Below, in pieces: positions 46,769 through 58,216 of a DNA stretch of 64,000 nt. A model generated the notes under the pieces. The model did not search any database and was not told the DNA's origin. It saw only the letters and a list, made by a program, of their open reading frames with translations. The stretch covers positions 835,315 to 899,314 of the forward strand of contig NW_019716266.1 in NCBI RefSeq assembly GCF_900074925.1. Direction: 5' to 3'. The number at the start of each line of letters is the position of its first letter. The stretch's first letter is position 1. The position numbers and the translations under genes were made by a program. The stretch is from Ramularia collo-cygni (Eukaryota; Ascomycota; Dothideomycetes; Mycosphaerellales; Mycosphaerellaceae).

Positions 46769-48288
46769 CTACCTTCCTCGCTCCTTGGCCCGCTTCTCAT
46801 AAGCTTCGGCCCGTTTCTTGAAAGCAGCCTTCTCATCCTCGCGCATCTTCTCCGAACTTGGGGTTGTCATCGCCTCCATTCGAGATTTGGCAGCGTCCAC
46901 GCTGTCTTTGATCCCACTGAACATACCGCCTTTGCCGGTGGCGCGCTTTTGTCCTGGCTGCACCATATCCCCGCTTGCCGCGTCTGTTCTCGACACCAAC
47001 CGTGCATCAATCGTCTTCCCTCCACTCCTCTGCACATTCGGCGCCTGATATACCGGGTTCATGTATGCAACGCCTGGCTTCTGTCCCGTCCCTCTTGCCG
47101 GTCCTGCACTCGGTGTAGGTGTGGAATTCTTCCCTGACATCTTCTCCAAATATGCCGTGAACGGATTTTGCGGCTCCTCGCCTGGCTTCGGCTTGTACAT
47201 GGGCGCCAAATTGAAGAATCTCCGCACCGATGCCCTCTGAAGCAGCTGTCCTTGGGCCAAACCAATCACTCCACTGCCGCAAAACCAAAGACACACGGCA
47301 CCAGGCTGCCAAGCTGTGAACAGCATGATGAGGCCGGGCATCACGTAGAGCATAACTTTCTTCATCTGTGGCGGAAGTTGAGAAGTTCCAGACTCTCCAC
47401 CAAATCGAGCCATCAGATGCATTGTCCCTGCCATCGCAAGCGGCAGAATCAGGTATCCATCTGATAGCGTGAGGTCGTGCAGCCAAAGAAACCCGCCGTC
47501 CATCAATCCAGGAACGGGCAGAGCGACCATGGCTTTCATCAGCCTAAAACCGCAGAATCCAATCACACCCTGGACCACCACCGGGATGAGCTGTGCGGAA
47601 GTGGAGATGCCCGCCCTTTTATGAATGGCGCTCTTCTGACGCATGGCATTGAGGACGGCGGCTGAATCTCCCGATTTCTGTGCGGCGGTAATGGCCTCGC
47701 TGTAGGGTTTTAGGACCGTGCCGAGTGCCGCCTGGCGTGCCATACTGTCAGACGACCTGAGGAACAAGGGAAATGCCGCGGCTCGGAGGAGCAAGGCGGT
47801 GCTGAGGATGGTCGCCCACCAGGGAAGTCCGGTGTGCACATAGATGTTCTCAAGCACCCACTGGACGCAAGTGGTAGGTCCCCAGCCATAGTCGATGCCA
47901 AGTGAATGGAGATAACCGGTTTCTGTGGGGAGATGCGCAGTGGCGGATGTTATAGGGTCGAGATTGTCGAGATTGATTGTGTCGAGGTTGGGGAATTCGC
48001 TGGGAGGGGGAACGTATTGCGCGGAAGACTCGCTCGAAGCATGACGGATCGAGGCAAAGTTCAGGAGAGAAATAGCAGCGGGTGCTGTCGCCCTTGGTGT
48101 CCTACCCGCGCTTTGCGATAGAGGAGAGCGGAGACTGGGCCGGGGAGTCGATGAGAGCTGCGGAGAGAATCAGCTGTCGCATTGCGTATAAGTGGCATCA
48201 TGGAGCTGCTCACATGTCGACATTGTTGTATAAGGGTGTGTCGAGGAATTCTCGCCCGCAAGGCGTGGATACCTCTTGACGGTATCAT
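46769..48288 (-). CDS. OXA1: Mitochondrial inner-membrane insertase OXA1
   Basis: Exons 48214-48288 and 46769-48157 (56-bp intron, GTGAGC...CCGCAG) give about 487 residues. The N-terminus (MIPSRGIHALRARIPRHTL) is Arg-rich without acids, typical of a mitochondrial presequence. The Oxa1/YidC core spans about 120-330: YLHSLGIDYGWGPTTCVQWV, VHTGLPWWATILSTALLLR, ISTSAQLIPVVVQGVIGFCGFR, DGYLILPLAMAGTMHLM and VMLYVMPGLIMLFTAWQPGAVCLWF. The five helices are all present. The matrix tail is long and basic, ending in a Lys/Glu/Arg helix (KAAFKKRAEAYEKRAKERG) that fits ribosome binding. It inserts mitochondrially made and conservatively sorted proteins such as Cox2 into the inner membrane. Cox18 is less likely because of the extended basic tail. 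MIM1 lies just upstream on the same strand. Confidence 0.93.
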
Positions 48289-48725
48289 TGCATGTGGTCA
48301 AATGTCGAAGTGGAAGGACGCGAGGTGCAGAGGCGCGAACTTTTGAAGTTCCATGCAAGTCGATCCTCTCCACATCCATCAAGATCAAGATCGGGCAAGA
48401 CTTGGCGAGTCGATCTCCTTTCATAGGTACATATAAGGGGAAACACAGAATAATGGGCATTTCAAGACAACCGCAACGAGTGCACGATGATGAAAGTGTG
48501 TTGAGTGGGGAGATGGTATTTTGTCGTCTTCGTTCTGCTTTACCGGCGACATTCTCCTACCCGTAGCTGCGCCATTCAACGCCGTCTTGAACTCAGGCGT
48601 ACTGATACACCCAATCCCCACAACTTTGTACTGCTTGCATGCTCTATGTACACATGGTGTGTGAGCGCCATGTCCATCTCAATACGCCGTATGATTATGT
48701 CCGAGTCCTTCGTTTTGTTTCGACC
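48289..48725. other. Intergenic OXA1 / MIM1
   Basis: About 440 bp; OXA1 promoter and MIM1 3' UTR. No other feature. Confidence 0.55.
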
Positions 48726-49308
48726 TTACTCGAGCGCGGTGTACATGTCAAGTTCCCTTCCATNCCTTCGTTTCCGCTCAACTGGGTCATCTCGTATCTC
48801 AATACCCGGACCTATCGAGCGCGATGACCGGTGTGCAGGGAAGACCTAATGTAGATGTTAGCATGTCGTGTCTCCAATTCTACATTTCTTGCCCAGTCTC
48901 GAGATGATAGACACGCGATCCGCCTCGCTGTTCATTCGAGCATTGCTGAAGATCAACATAGTTTGCATGCTGTCTTTCAAAGCATCGAGCATGCCATGTG
49001 CCAACGCCCTCTCCAACTTGCGCTTTATTCCAACGTGCTCCAAGTATTTCAAAGGCCTCTGCTTATCTCCAACGTACCTTGGTCTTTCCCCAGCCCAATC
49101 TGAATGCCGCCTCATGTGCGAATAGCTCTCCGAAGCCCAACATTAGTCCGTTGACAAACGGCAATAGGAGGTTGATCCCGGCGCCTCTCAATATGCTCCA
49201 AAATGTTGGCGGAGAATAGAGCATCAACGGACTCGAGTCTGAGGATGTTGGCTCGTCGGAATCATTTGAGTTGCTGTCCGAAGGAAATGTTGCGTACGAC
49301 GACTCCAT
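48726..49308 (-). CDS. MIM1: Mitochondrial outer-membrane import factor MIM1 (TOM13)
   Basis: Exons 49078-49308 and 48726-48845 are separated by a 232-bp intron (GTACGT...ATTAG). Spliced length is about 116 residues. A Ser/Asp-rich cytosolic N-terminus (SDSNSNDSDEPTSSDSSP) leads to the single conserved membrane helix SILRGAGINLLLPFVNGLML followed by GFGELFAHE, the Mim1 signature with small-residue spacing for oligomerisation. The second exon gives the short basic tail VFPAHRSSRSIG. Mim1 with Mim2 inserts multi-spanning and signal-anchored proteins, including Tom receptors, into the outer membrane. Yeast Mim1 is 113 residues, matching well. ATG 49308 is chosen because an in-frame ATG at 49326 adds only six residues. 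One N at 48764. Confidence 0.9.
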
Positions 49309-49697
49309 GATGCGCGAGAAGGTCAAGACGGCACAAATTCGGAAGCGCTGAGCGATGTGCAGATCGTGGTTGTTGTAGAGAGAGCACTATTCGAGCGCTG
49401 AGCCAAGAAGGTGGAGCTTTTCGAGCAGGGTGAACTGTTGCCGTGTTAATCCAGGCGTTGGTCTTCCAGCGGAGGCGGAGGTGAATATGTGGTCCGTGCG
49501 AGAGCGGCATCAAGCCCGCATTTATTGTGGAACCGGCATCATCACAATTAAAGTAATCTCTACCTTACAATTCCATCCACCTTCTGTTGTTACCTCTCAG
49601 AGGCCAACATCCATACATCCCAACCACTGCACAACACCTCACTTCATTGAGAAGGAACTCATCACTGACAATCCTACTCAAGGAAGCAGTTGCCACC
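49309..49697. promoter_or_regulatory. Bidirectional promoter MIM1 / UBX gene
   Basis: About 390 bp between two divergent start codons, so it should drive both genes. The UBX start sits in a perfect Kozak-like context (GCCACCATGG, 49692-49701). No specific operator was recognised. Confidence 0.5.
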
Positions 49698-50963
49698 ATG
49701 GACGACGAGCAATCGCAGAAGGTCGCCAACTTCTCGAGCCTCACCGGCTGCAACCCGAAAGTGGTGAGCTTGCACATGTGAAGATTCATGCACATGACAA
49801 TTGGCTAATCCAATACAACTCAGGCCCAGGATGCTCTCGCCGCAGCCAACTGGAACCTCGAGCAAGCCGTCACCCTCTACTACGCTTCCCAAGATGAGGC
49901 TGCCGACGAAGACGATGAGAAAGAGTCCGAATCTACCACAGCAGCTACCGCGTCTGGTCCTGTCGCTGGCTCCAGCAGTGCCCCGCAGTCCAAGAGTAAC
50001 GCGCGTGGTGGCAAGCCCAAGGCAATGACTCTCGCAGACTTGCAGACCGGAGACGATGACGACGAGGAAAAGGATCCCAACCAAGATCTGTTCACAGGCG
50101 GCGAGAAGAGTGGATTGGCAGTTAAGAACCCCGATCAGTCAGGTCCAACGGACCACTTCCGCAACATCATGAATCAGGCGCGCACCAACCGGGACCGACC
50201 ATCAGCCGCGCATGGCAACGAGGAGGAGGAGAACGAGGAGCCGCGCTCCAGCGCTTTCACAGGTCGTGCGCAGACTCTCGGCGGAGATGACGCTCCAAGC
50301 CAGGTTGTGCAGGACCCCACCGCGGCCGCCGCATCGGCAGCAGCATCAGCTCGTCCACGCCACCCCCGTGTGAATCGCACACTTCACCTCTGGGCCGATG
50401 GTGTCAGCATTGATGACGGCCCTCTCCTGCGCTTTGACGATCCCGCCAACGAGCACATCATGGCTGAGATCAATCAAGGTCGCGCGCCCAAAGCACTCCT
50501 CGATGTGCAGCCAGACCAGGAGGTCGATCTCAACCTCGAGCCTCACCGTGACGAGAACTACGTCGCGCCGAAGCCCAAGTACAAGCCTTTTGCAGGTCAA
50601 GGACAGCGGTTAGGTAGCCCCACACCAGGTCCGGCTCCACCATCATCATCTTCGACTGCGAGACCTGCTCCTGCTGCTGCGACCTCCACACCACAGCCAT
50701 CGCAAATGGCCATCGATGAGTCCCAACCAACTCTTCAGCTTCAGATCCGTCTGGGAGACGGCACACGTCTCGTGTCACGCTTCAACACATCCCACACGAT
50801 TGGAGACGTCTACGATTTTGTCAACCTTGCGGCTCCTTCCGCCGGTCGCCCATGGGCACTGATGACGACGTTTCCGTCCAAGGAGTTGGACGACAAGGCG
50901 CAGGTCTTGGGCGACATATCGGAATTCCAGCGCGGCGGCGTGGTTGTGCAAAAGTGGAAGTGA
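49698..50963 (+). CDS. SHP1: UBA-SEP-UBX protein, Shp1/p47-like Cdc48 cofactor
   Basis: Exons 49698-49763 and 49824-50963 (60-bp intron, GTGAGC...ACTCAG) give about 401 residues. A UBA-like domain occupies residues 1-45 (ANFSSLTGCNPKVAQDALAA and NWNLEQAVTLYY), with the intron inside it. An acidic and low-complexity linker follows. The SEP domain lies at about 200-270 (HLWADGVSIDDGPLLRFDDP, AEINQGRAPKALL). The UBX domain is C-terminal (about 320-401): LQIRLGDGTRLVSRFNTSHT, MTTFPSKELDD and GGVVVQKWK. In UBX domains the R..FP loop binds the Cdc48/p97 N-domain; here TTFPSKEL supplies the FP. Shp1/p47 proteins recruit Cdc48 to ubiquitinated cargo for membrane fusion, ERAD and phosphatase (Glc7) maturation. 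Confidence 0.94.
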
Positions 50964-52173
50964 GCGCTGACCAAGTCCATCAACTCTTGTTTCGGAGGAG
51001 TCTCTCAATAGATGCGAGAGCGCAAGCGGGTGTTGTAAATACAATGCCGCGGAAACATGGTCTGCTTTGAGCGTTGCATGGGTGGAATGGCGTCTCAGGA
51101 TCGGAGGCGTCAGTTCTCGAAGCAGTACGCTGCTACGAATGGAAATGAATGGGCACCTGCAATGCTGCAGTTCTAGATGAGACTAAGACGAGGCGCCGAA
51201 CCTCGCGGAAAGGGGAGAATACCCCCTTGTCTATTTCGTCCCAAGCAGACGAGATACAATGAAAGAAACGTTCAACGACGCGTATAAGCAGTCAAGTGAG
51301 GCGGTTCTTACATACTGCCTGCCTACCCAGTACTTGATTTCAGATAGTGGCCAATGTCGGCCATGCTGCGCGTGTGGCTTCAAGATGACTGCGAAGAAAG
51401 TCTAGACCCATGTGATCAGGCATTGGCTGGAAATGGCGCTATATACGGGCCCATCTTCCCATTGAACTCCCCACAGGCTACAACTTCTCTTTGCATCGGA
51501 GGTCTCTCAGACCCACAGCACCCTCTCGAGCATTCCGACGCCCATGCGTTAGCAGCGAATCATCCTTGCATGACCGTAGCAAAGTGGGCCTTTGGTCATC
51601 GAGGAAACCTCTGATGCAAAGAGACGCTGTACCTGTTGTGTGTGCAAGAGTTTCCATTCGAGGGTTGGATCGCGTCTGCTCTCTTTGAATAGATCGCTTT
51701 GCTCTCAGAAGGAGCAACACTGACTCACCAACTAAGCTCTGGCTCAGTNCGGCGCCCGCTGGAGACACGTCGGTCGCGAGCAGGTATTGTCCGCAAGAGG
51801 CACGTGAGCATTCACCTGATGTTTGTTAAAGGTTTAGCTTGCGGGGTAGCAGGAACGTTGTTCTTTGTCCACGTAGATCACGGTGGGTGGGGCTGCCCTC
51901 AATGCTATGGATATCCGTGGCTGGAACGAAAGACACAAGCAATCTCCAGTGGGAGCTCGTGGATTTCTGTTTGCTTCCCCAGGTTTGTTTCATGACGACC
52001 CTTGTTTGGAGCTGGAGCTTTACAGCCTTGACATTGGATCCGACCACTGCTCACGAGACTTCCAGAAAGGCTAAGGTACCTACTTCTTTGTCGTCAGCTC
52101 TCCTCCTCTTCCTCCACATCCACTTTACACCAACAATCAATCCATCCCATCACATCACACATCAACCGTCAAG
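50964..52173. other. Intergenic
   Basis: About 1.2 kb between UBX and DJ-1 genes. Short ORFs only; one N at 51750. The last 100 bp are a CA/CT-rich leader. Confidence 0.5.
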
Positions 52174-53216
52174 ATGAGTGCAATCACGGACGAACTCGAT
52201 GAGCACGTTGAGCCACTCAAGGTGCTCATCACCCTGCACGATGGAATGGACTCCATGGACGTGATCGGTCCATTGGAGGTCTTCAGCAGTGCCCAGCACG
52301 ATCCTCAGAACCCTGGTAAGTTGTACCACGTACCCCAAGCCAAGCCTGCGTTGCTGCATCATTCCATCAATACCGTCGCGTGTATTGACTCCAATCCCTT
52401 TCACCAGAGACCAAGGCATTCCGCACCATCTTCGCGGGCCTACAGGAGCATGTGGTCACCGCCCAGGGTGCTTCCTTCCGTGCCCACCTCACCTACGACG
52501 AAGCCATGAAGCGCCTCTCCGAGATCGATGTTCTCGTCGTCCCTGGCGGCTCTCACGACACCGTCATCAAGGCCAAGAGCCAGCCGCTGCAGATCATCAA
52601 GGCATTCGCCGCCTTGCAGCTCAAGAATCCCGCCCGCGAGCGCTCTCTGGTGTCCATCTGCACCGGATCGATGCTCCTCGCCGAGGCCGGTATCTTGGGC
52701 GGCCTCACAGCCACCACCCACCCAGACTATATCACCAAGATGGAGATCCTCTGCTCCAAGATCAACCAGCGTGACATGACTGAGCGTGTCGATGTCGTCC
52801 AAGAGAGATACGTGGTCAACAATCTCCGCTTTGACCTGGGCGAGAATGAGGACGAAAACCCTCACATCCTGACCCGTAAGGAGCTCAAGGAACACAAGCG
52901 CCGCAAGAGCTCGGCCAATGGTCTGCCATCACCACTTGAGGAGGAGCCTCCCAACAACGGTCGTCGCGCCTCAGGTGCACGCAAGGGAAGTATGAGCCTC
53001 AAGATCAGCAACAACCGCCGCGAGAGCGTCATCAAGCGCGCCAACCTGCGTTTGGGAGGCCTCCGTGTGCTGACCACCGGCGGCGTCACGTCTGGCATCG
53101 ATGGAGCGCTCTACATGGTAGGCGCGTTGGTGTCCGACGATGCTGCCGATGAGGTCGCCCGTAAGATGTGCCACACCTGGAAGAAGGGTATGGTCGTCGA
53201 TGGTATCGATGTTTAG
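52174..53216 (+). CDS. DJ-1/PfpI-family protein with charged insertion
   Basis: Exons 52174-52315 and 52408-53216 (92-bp intron, GTAAGT...CACCAG) give about 316 residues. It is a class I glutamine-amidotransferase-like fold: LKVLITLHDGMDSMDVIGPL at the first strand, IDVLVVPGGSHD, and the nucleophile elbow VSICTGSMLLAEAGIL with Cys132, followed by TTHPDY. GLRVLTTGGVTSGIDGALYM is the late conserved block. DJ-1/PfpI relatives include isocyanide hydratases, glyoxalase-like and transcription-associated proteins; function here is not decidable. A Lys/Arg/Ser-rich segment of about 80 residues (about 205-270, with KRRKSS, RRASGARKGSM and RRES sites) sits between the core strands. It could be phospho-regulated or nuclear-localising. 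ATG 52174 follows AAG in a good context. Confidence 0.88.
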
Positions 53217-53634
53217 AGTCTCCCAGCGAGACCGAGGGAGCTCCAGGCGTGAAGGAATCATAGCCGTATGAGCATGCAGACTAAGCTACACGACTTGCAA
53301 GGGAAGGAATTGAGATGCTACCTCGAAGACAAAGCGCAGAGAACTGGCATGAATGAATGCTCAGACATGGAACTGGAATGAGAAGTAGCTACGAATCGAA
53401 TGAAGGCAATGAAATGAAAACAGAGCCACTCACACGTCTTTTAAGGTGGTATCATAGAGCCCTCTCGTTGTAATATTGCAGTCGAAACATGTTTTGACAA
53501 GAAAGAGGACACCCGAGGGAAGAAATGGTTGAGCTTACGGTCTCCTGAACGGCTATTTGAGACGCAATACTCCTCTCACATCCGCACTATCCGCTCCCCG
53601 TCTTACAAACTCTCATCACAATCTTCTTTTTCAA
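53217..53634. other. Intergenic
   Basis: About 420 bp; DJ-1 gene 3' UTR and promoter of the Zn2Cys6 gene. Nothing else seen. Confidence 0.5.
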
Positions 53635-55755
53635 ATGTCTACGGAAAGTAGCCATGCCAACGGTGCAAAACGATCGCTCAGTCCAGACGATAGCAATGAG
53701 GGACAACAGCACCAGGGCAGACAGCGGTCGCGTGCGGCTTGCACGCCTTGTAGAACTCGCAAGCGCAAATGGTAAGCTGTTGATTGTCTTGGGCGAAGAG
53801 CTTCAAATCGATGCACAGAGATGCTGCTACATGAGATTGAAAGACTTAGGAGGGTAGAGGCTACGTTGGTGGTGGTATGGGAAACTTTGAGCAACGTACA
53901 TTCAACATGGACTCTGCTGCTACGCGTCGCACGCATTGCAGATCGCGCAGCTCTAATGGGCCTCAAGACTTTGCTGACTCTGTATAGTGATGGCAANATT
54001 CCATGCGCTACTTGCTTACGATATGAATATCGATGCGAGTATGCTCACAGTTCGAAACGTCCATCAATGATTCCTGCAGATGTCGCAGCAGAACCTCCTC
54101 CACCACAGCCCATTGGAAGAACCGCCCCGAGTATTATCCAACTACAGGCACATCCTCTTACAGCACCCGGCGCGCGATTTCATCACCGTGGAATTCTTGA
54201 TCCAGTCAAGACTCGCTTCGTCAAGGCCAATTCTGCCATTGCCTTTCCTCGTATCATTGGCATGGACCTGGAGTCTGACAGTATCCCCAGATTGCATTCT
54301 TTTGCGTGGCATCTAGGCATTCGGAATGAGCCAAAGGAACCTCCGTTCAACATCACCACCAGTATGACATGGGCAGATATGCAGCGTCTAGCAGGCGTTT
54401 ATTTCAAAGTTGTCAAGCCAGAGTTCGGGCTTCCCGATGAGATTGAGTTCATGGAGCACGTCGCAGCCCGCTTTTCGAACCCTACCGGAGTGAAAGATAT
54501 CGACTCAGTAGCACTCGGCGTGGCGGCTTTGGGATCTTTCTTTTCGCCAAATCCTCATCCAAACGAAGAAGTTTTCGTTGCAGATGCATGGAGAGTGCTT
54601 GAACAGAGAAGTGTTACAAAGTCTCCATTGCCAAATCATGTAGCGGGATGGATCCTTCGGACTTTGTATCTGAGATTGACATCCCGGCCTCATGCTTCGT
54701 GGGTGTCGTCTTGCATCGCTATGCATCAAGTGGAGGCCAGCGGACTGCACAAGGAGATGCAGACGATTGCTGTAGTCTATCCTCCTACTAATGCGGATCA
54801 CAAGCTGGCGAAACAAAGACGACGTCTATTCTGGATCGCACGGGCTATGAACATCTTCTTGTCTTTCGAATACGGTACGTGTAGTAATAACTGGTCAAAC
54901 GTACGGGCTTTACTGATGAAATTGCTCACAGGCAGAACCAGAGTCAACTACGATGTTGTGACGACGAAGAAGTTCGCTCCAGAAGCAGGCAGCTTCGCAC
55001 ACCAGTAAGATCGTGTCAGATCTTTCGACTGGAAGAAAGTATGCTGACTGAGTTCAAGATTTGTGGAGCTGATGGATCTACTTCCCAATGACTTTNTTGA
55101 CCGAGAGCGTGAACCTGACCCCCCAGCAGCACTCGGTGCGGCTTTGACGAAAATCGAGACCATGCAAACCGAATCGCACTTTATCTCTATGCTAAAAGCC
55201 GATCTAGGATTCGCCATCTACCGAAGACTTTGGCTCATGAGCTTGACAGATGCCAAAGATCGGTCTGACACGGTGATTAGCATTGGCAAGTCTGCTCTGG
55301 AGGCCGCGTCAGGAATGCTGGCCACCAGAACTNCCTGGTGGAATGTCCTCTGCACGCCCTTTCAGTTCCTCTGCGTATCAATTGCTGTAGGCACACCGAG
55401 GAGCCTAGCCAATATCCAGGATGCAATGACACTGATGCACAACATCGCCCAAGCATACGATACACACATGGTGCGAGAGGCTTATAACCAAGCGACAGCC
55501 TTGGTGGCTATGGCGCGCAAACGGAAGCAAAAGGAGCTCGAGGCGCTCATGGCTGTACCCGAAACTCCGCCTTTTACCGATCATCCNTCTGCTGGACCGA
55601 GCAGTACTCTGTCTGAACCGCCGAATCTCGACTGGGCAATGGACTTGCCGTTTGAGTGGGATTTATTCCTGAACCCTGAATTGGTGGTATCGAGCCAACA
55701 GCCAGTGCCTACCATGGACGCGTCAACCTACATCAGCAATCAGTATAAATTCTGA
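53635..55755 (+). CDS. Zn2Cys6 fungal transcription factor
   Basis: Exons 53635-53771, 53988-54874, 54932-55004 and 55059-55755 give about 597 residues. The 216-bp first intron splits a zinc-cluster codon: RAACTPCRTRKRK ends exon 1, and the next Cys plus DGKxPCATCLRYEYRCEY follow. The result is the exact C-x2-C-x6-C-x5-C-x2-C-x6-C binuclear cluster (about 35-62). The N at 53997 falls in the DGKx part. A fungal-specific regulatory domain (Fungal_trans-like) follows at about 170-400, with LGVAALGSFFSP, GLHKEMQTIAVVYPP and KLAKQRRRLFWIARAMNIFLS. The C-terminus is acidic and aromatic (DWAMDLPFEWDLFLNPE), a plausible activation region. No obvious target cluster is adjacent. N bases at 55096, 55333 and 55587 are in codons. 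Confidence 0.91.
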
Positions 55756-56087
55756 ACAGCGAGTCCTGCTGCTCTCCTGGCTGGTCGACTTCTTATCGTC
55801 CACAAGTGCCCCGTGCTCAGGATTTTGGCTGGGGATTCGCTTCTTTTCTCGACCTCTATCCTCAGACTGCTCCGCTTGCTGCTACGTATGCTATATTCAC
55901 TACGCAGAGGCAACCTCTTCGCCATGTCGGCGTGGGGTAGCTCAAGTTGGTCTTGCAAAGCCTGCAATTCCTCGGCTGACCAGTCCGGAATTGCTTCAGT
56001 GTTTTGACTACCCCTACGTCCCCTATTTCTTGGAGGGTTGGACTCGGTATTGACTGCCTCTTGCTCTTGATCGGCATCCTGCTCCAT
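55740..56087 (-). CDS. Possible small SANT/Myb-like protein
   Basis: A 115-residue frame from ATG 56087. An acidic/Arg-rich start leads to IPDWSAEELQALQDQLEL and MAKRLPLRSEYSIRSSKR, a W...EE...L...A.RLP.RS...IR pattern resembling small fungal Myb/SANT-type helices. The frame is open upstream to a possible acceptor near 56155, and an additional 5' exon starting at 56262 is conceivable, but its donor (GTTGAA) is weak. The last 16 bp overlap the end of the Zn2Cys6 gene on the other strand. Low confidence; it may be non-coding. Confidence 0.3.
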   Translation of the reverse strand: MEQDADQEQEAVNTESNPPRNRGRRGSQNTEAIPDWSAEELQALQDQLELPHADMAKRLPLRSEYSIRSSKRSSLRIEVEKRSESPAKILSTGHLWTIRSRPARRAAGLAVQNLY

Positions 56088-56262
56088 ACTGCTTCGCTTG
56101 GGACATCTCTGGAGATTCTGCCGGCAATACCATTGCTGTCACAGGAGCTGGATGATTCTCCCATCGCTGGAGATCCTTCGTCAGCCATGTTTCAACCCAA
56201 TGATACTCGCTTGGCGGAGAGCTCTCCAGGTTAGACGATGTGAATGGGTATCTCCTATTCAT

Positions 56263-57235
56263 GAACCTTGGTAGTCTGCTTTGCGACTGCTTTCTGCCAG
56301 GCTCAGCGGCGATTGCTTGACTTCACTTTCCCGAGGACAGCGAGGAAGCGATGCCCGCTACTACGATTTCAGGGTTCGAAAGCTGGGTTATAATTCGGAT
56401 CTTTGAAGCAGCCAAAGCTTGCGAATCATCAATTCGTGTGAGTTCCAGAAGGTCGACCATAATTCAAGTTGTGATTAATACTAGAAGCAAATTTCAGGTC
56501 AAATGGAGGAGCACTCTACAGTTACATTCGAACGAGGGCAGTGCGTTCAGGTCGATCCTGGCTGTGTCGTTCGGTAGAGGAGCAACAATGTGAGCGAGTA
56601 CGCCAGCCCTCCGAATATGAGTGCCTGTAGACTACCGGGGGAGAATTCCAAGAAGCCAGACTCATTTCCCATGTTGTCAGCCCTAGGAGTGATCAAAGTT
56701 ACCGAACGGGCTTCTAGGGGTACACCTTAAGGGTACACCTTAGCATTCGGAGTAGAGCCATTTCTAGACCTCTATGCCGACCAATCCATCTTGATCGCTG
56801 AACCCTGTTACACACGACAGCAGGCTCGTTCCTGGTTGGGTCATCGCATCTCGCCGATTCAGCGAATCAGAATCCGTAGTCTCGAAATCGTGCTCTTGGA
56901 GATCTACACTCCGCATGCCTTGGCAGAATGCGCCATGCCTCAAGTCCGAAGACGACCTGTGAGAAGTAGGCTGGAATTGGAAGGAGCTCAGGATCCCACA
57001 GCGGTAAATAGTGCGATGCCAATACCACGTGTTGCACTTCGTTCGCTATCTCCGCGAGATAGCAGCCACGGCGGTGTTACTATCTCGTGTTTCAAGAAAA
57101 CTGCTTTGTACGTTAGCTGCATTGCATCCATTGCTATATAAGTAGCCGAGAATCCCCTGGTAGTAAAGAAGAGGATCAAACAAGCATCATCTTCCATCCA
57201 TCCATCCACTTTCATCACTCTCTTCATCAACAATA
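56263..57235. other. Intergenic
   Basis: About 1 kb with no recognised gene; a short direct repeat GGGTACACCTTA occurs twice near 56728-56752. The end is the promoter of the secreted nuclease, with a short CATCCATCCATCCA run at 57196-57209. Confidence 0.5.
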
Positions 57236-58072
57236 ATGGGCTTCACATCGACTCTGATCCTCCTGGCCGCCGCCAGCAGTGCCCTGGCAGCCCCAGCCTC
57301 CAACAACGAAGTTCTCCGTCGAGGAAACCTCCCAACCCCAGTCTCCGCCGCCACAGCACGAGGATACCTTTCCAGCATCGTGACCGAAGCGGAGAATAAC
57401 AGCCCCGCTTACAACCGCGATCTCTTCCCCCACTGGATCACCATCAGCGGAGCATGCAATACTCGCGAGCAAGTCCTCAAGCGTGATGGCTCTAATGTCG
57501 TCACTGACTCTGCTTGTGCTGCTACTTCTGGCACGTGGTTCTCGGATTATGATGGTGTGACTTGGACTGCTGCTTCTGATGTGGATATTGATCATGTTGT
57601 GCCTTTGAGGGTGAGTTGCTTGCTGGGGTGTGTTTGAGGTTCGCGTGTGCTTTTGCTGATCATCGTTGGTNTGGTTAGGAGGCTTGGGTTTCTGGAGCGA
57701 GGAATTGGGATAATGCTCGCAGACAGGCATTCGCAAACGAGTAAGGATCATATCCGTGTACTGTTTTTTGGAGGGAGGAGGAATACTGACAAATTATTCA
57801 AAGTCTCACTCGTCCTCAGCTGCTGGCTGTCACTGATAGTGTCAACCAAGGCAAAGGTGACAAGGTAAGAGAGACCAGCTTTCCAATACTTCGCAGAGAG
57901 AAATGCGTGCTTTTGCTGACGGTGTCGACAGGATCCTGCTGAGTGGCTTCCATCTCGTACTGCCTACCGCTGCACTTATATTCGTGCTTGGGTGCAGGTC
58001 AAGTTCTACTATGGATTATCGATGGATAGCGCTGAGAAGAATGCATGCCAGACCATTCTCAACGGATGTTAG
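57236..58072 (+). CDS. Secreted HNH-type nuclease (DUF1524/GmrSD-C-like)
   Basis: Exons 57236-57610, 57679-57740, 57804-57864 and 57932-58072 give 212 residues. A signal peptide (MGFTSTLILLAAASSALAAP) is followed by a short possible pro-region ending LRR. The catalytic block is DIDHVVPLREAWVSGARNWD, split by intron 1 after PLR. It is the D-x-D-H-x-x-P-L plus downstream Asn layout of HNH/DUF1524 nucleases. Two Cys pairs (GACNTR, DSACAA, YRCTY, KNACQ, NGC) suggest disulphides, which suits an extracellular enzyme. Secreted fungal members degrade DNA or RNA for nutrition, or act in the environment; no host role is claimed. Length is normal for the family. The intron donors GTGAGT, GTAAGG and GTAAGA are all canonical. 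One N lies inside intron 1 (57671). Confidence 0.92.
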
Positions 58073-58216
58073 GAGGGGGAGAATCGTTAACAACGTACGA
58101 ACCCACTCGATTGTGAAATTCATCAAGTTCTGTGTAGCCCTGCTCTCTCATTTCACAATCCTCATCCTTCGACATCTCCAACGCCTTGAAAATGCAACAG
58201 GTAGAGCCATCACTAC

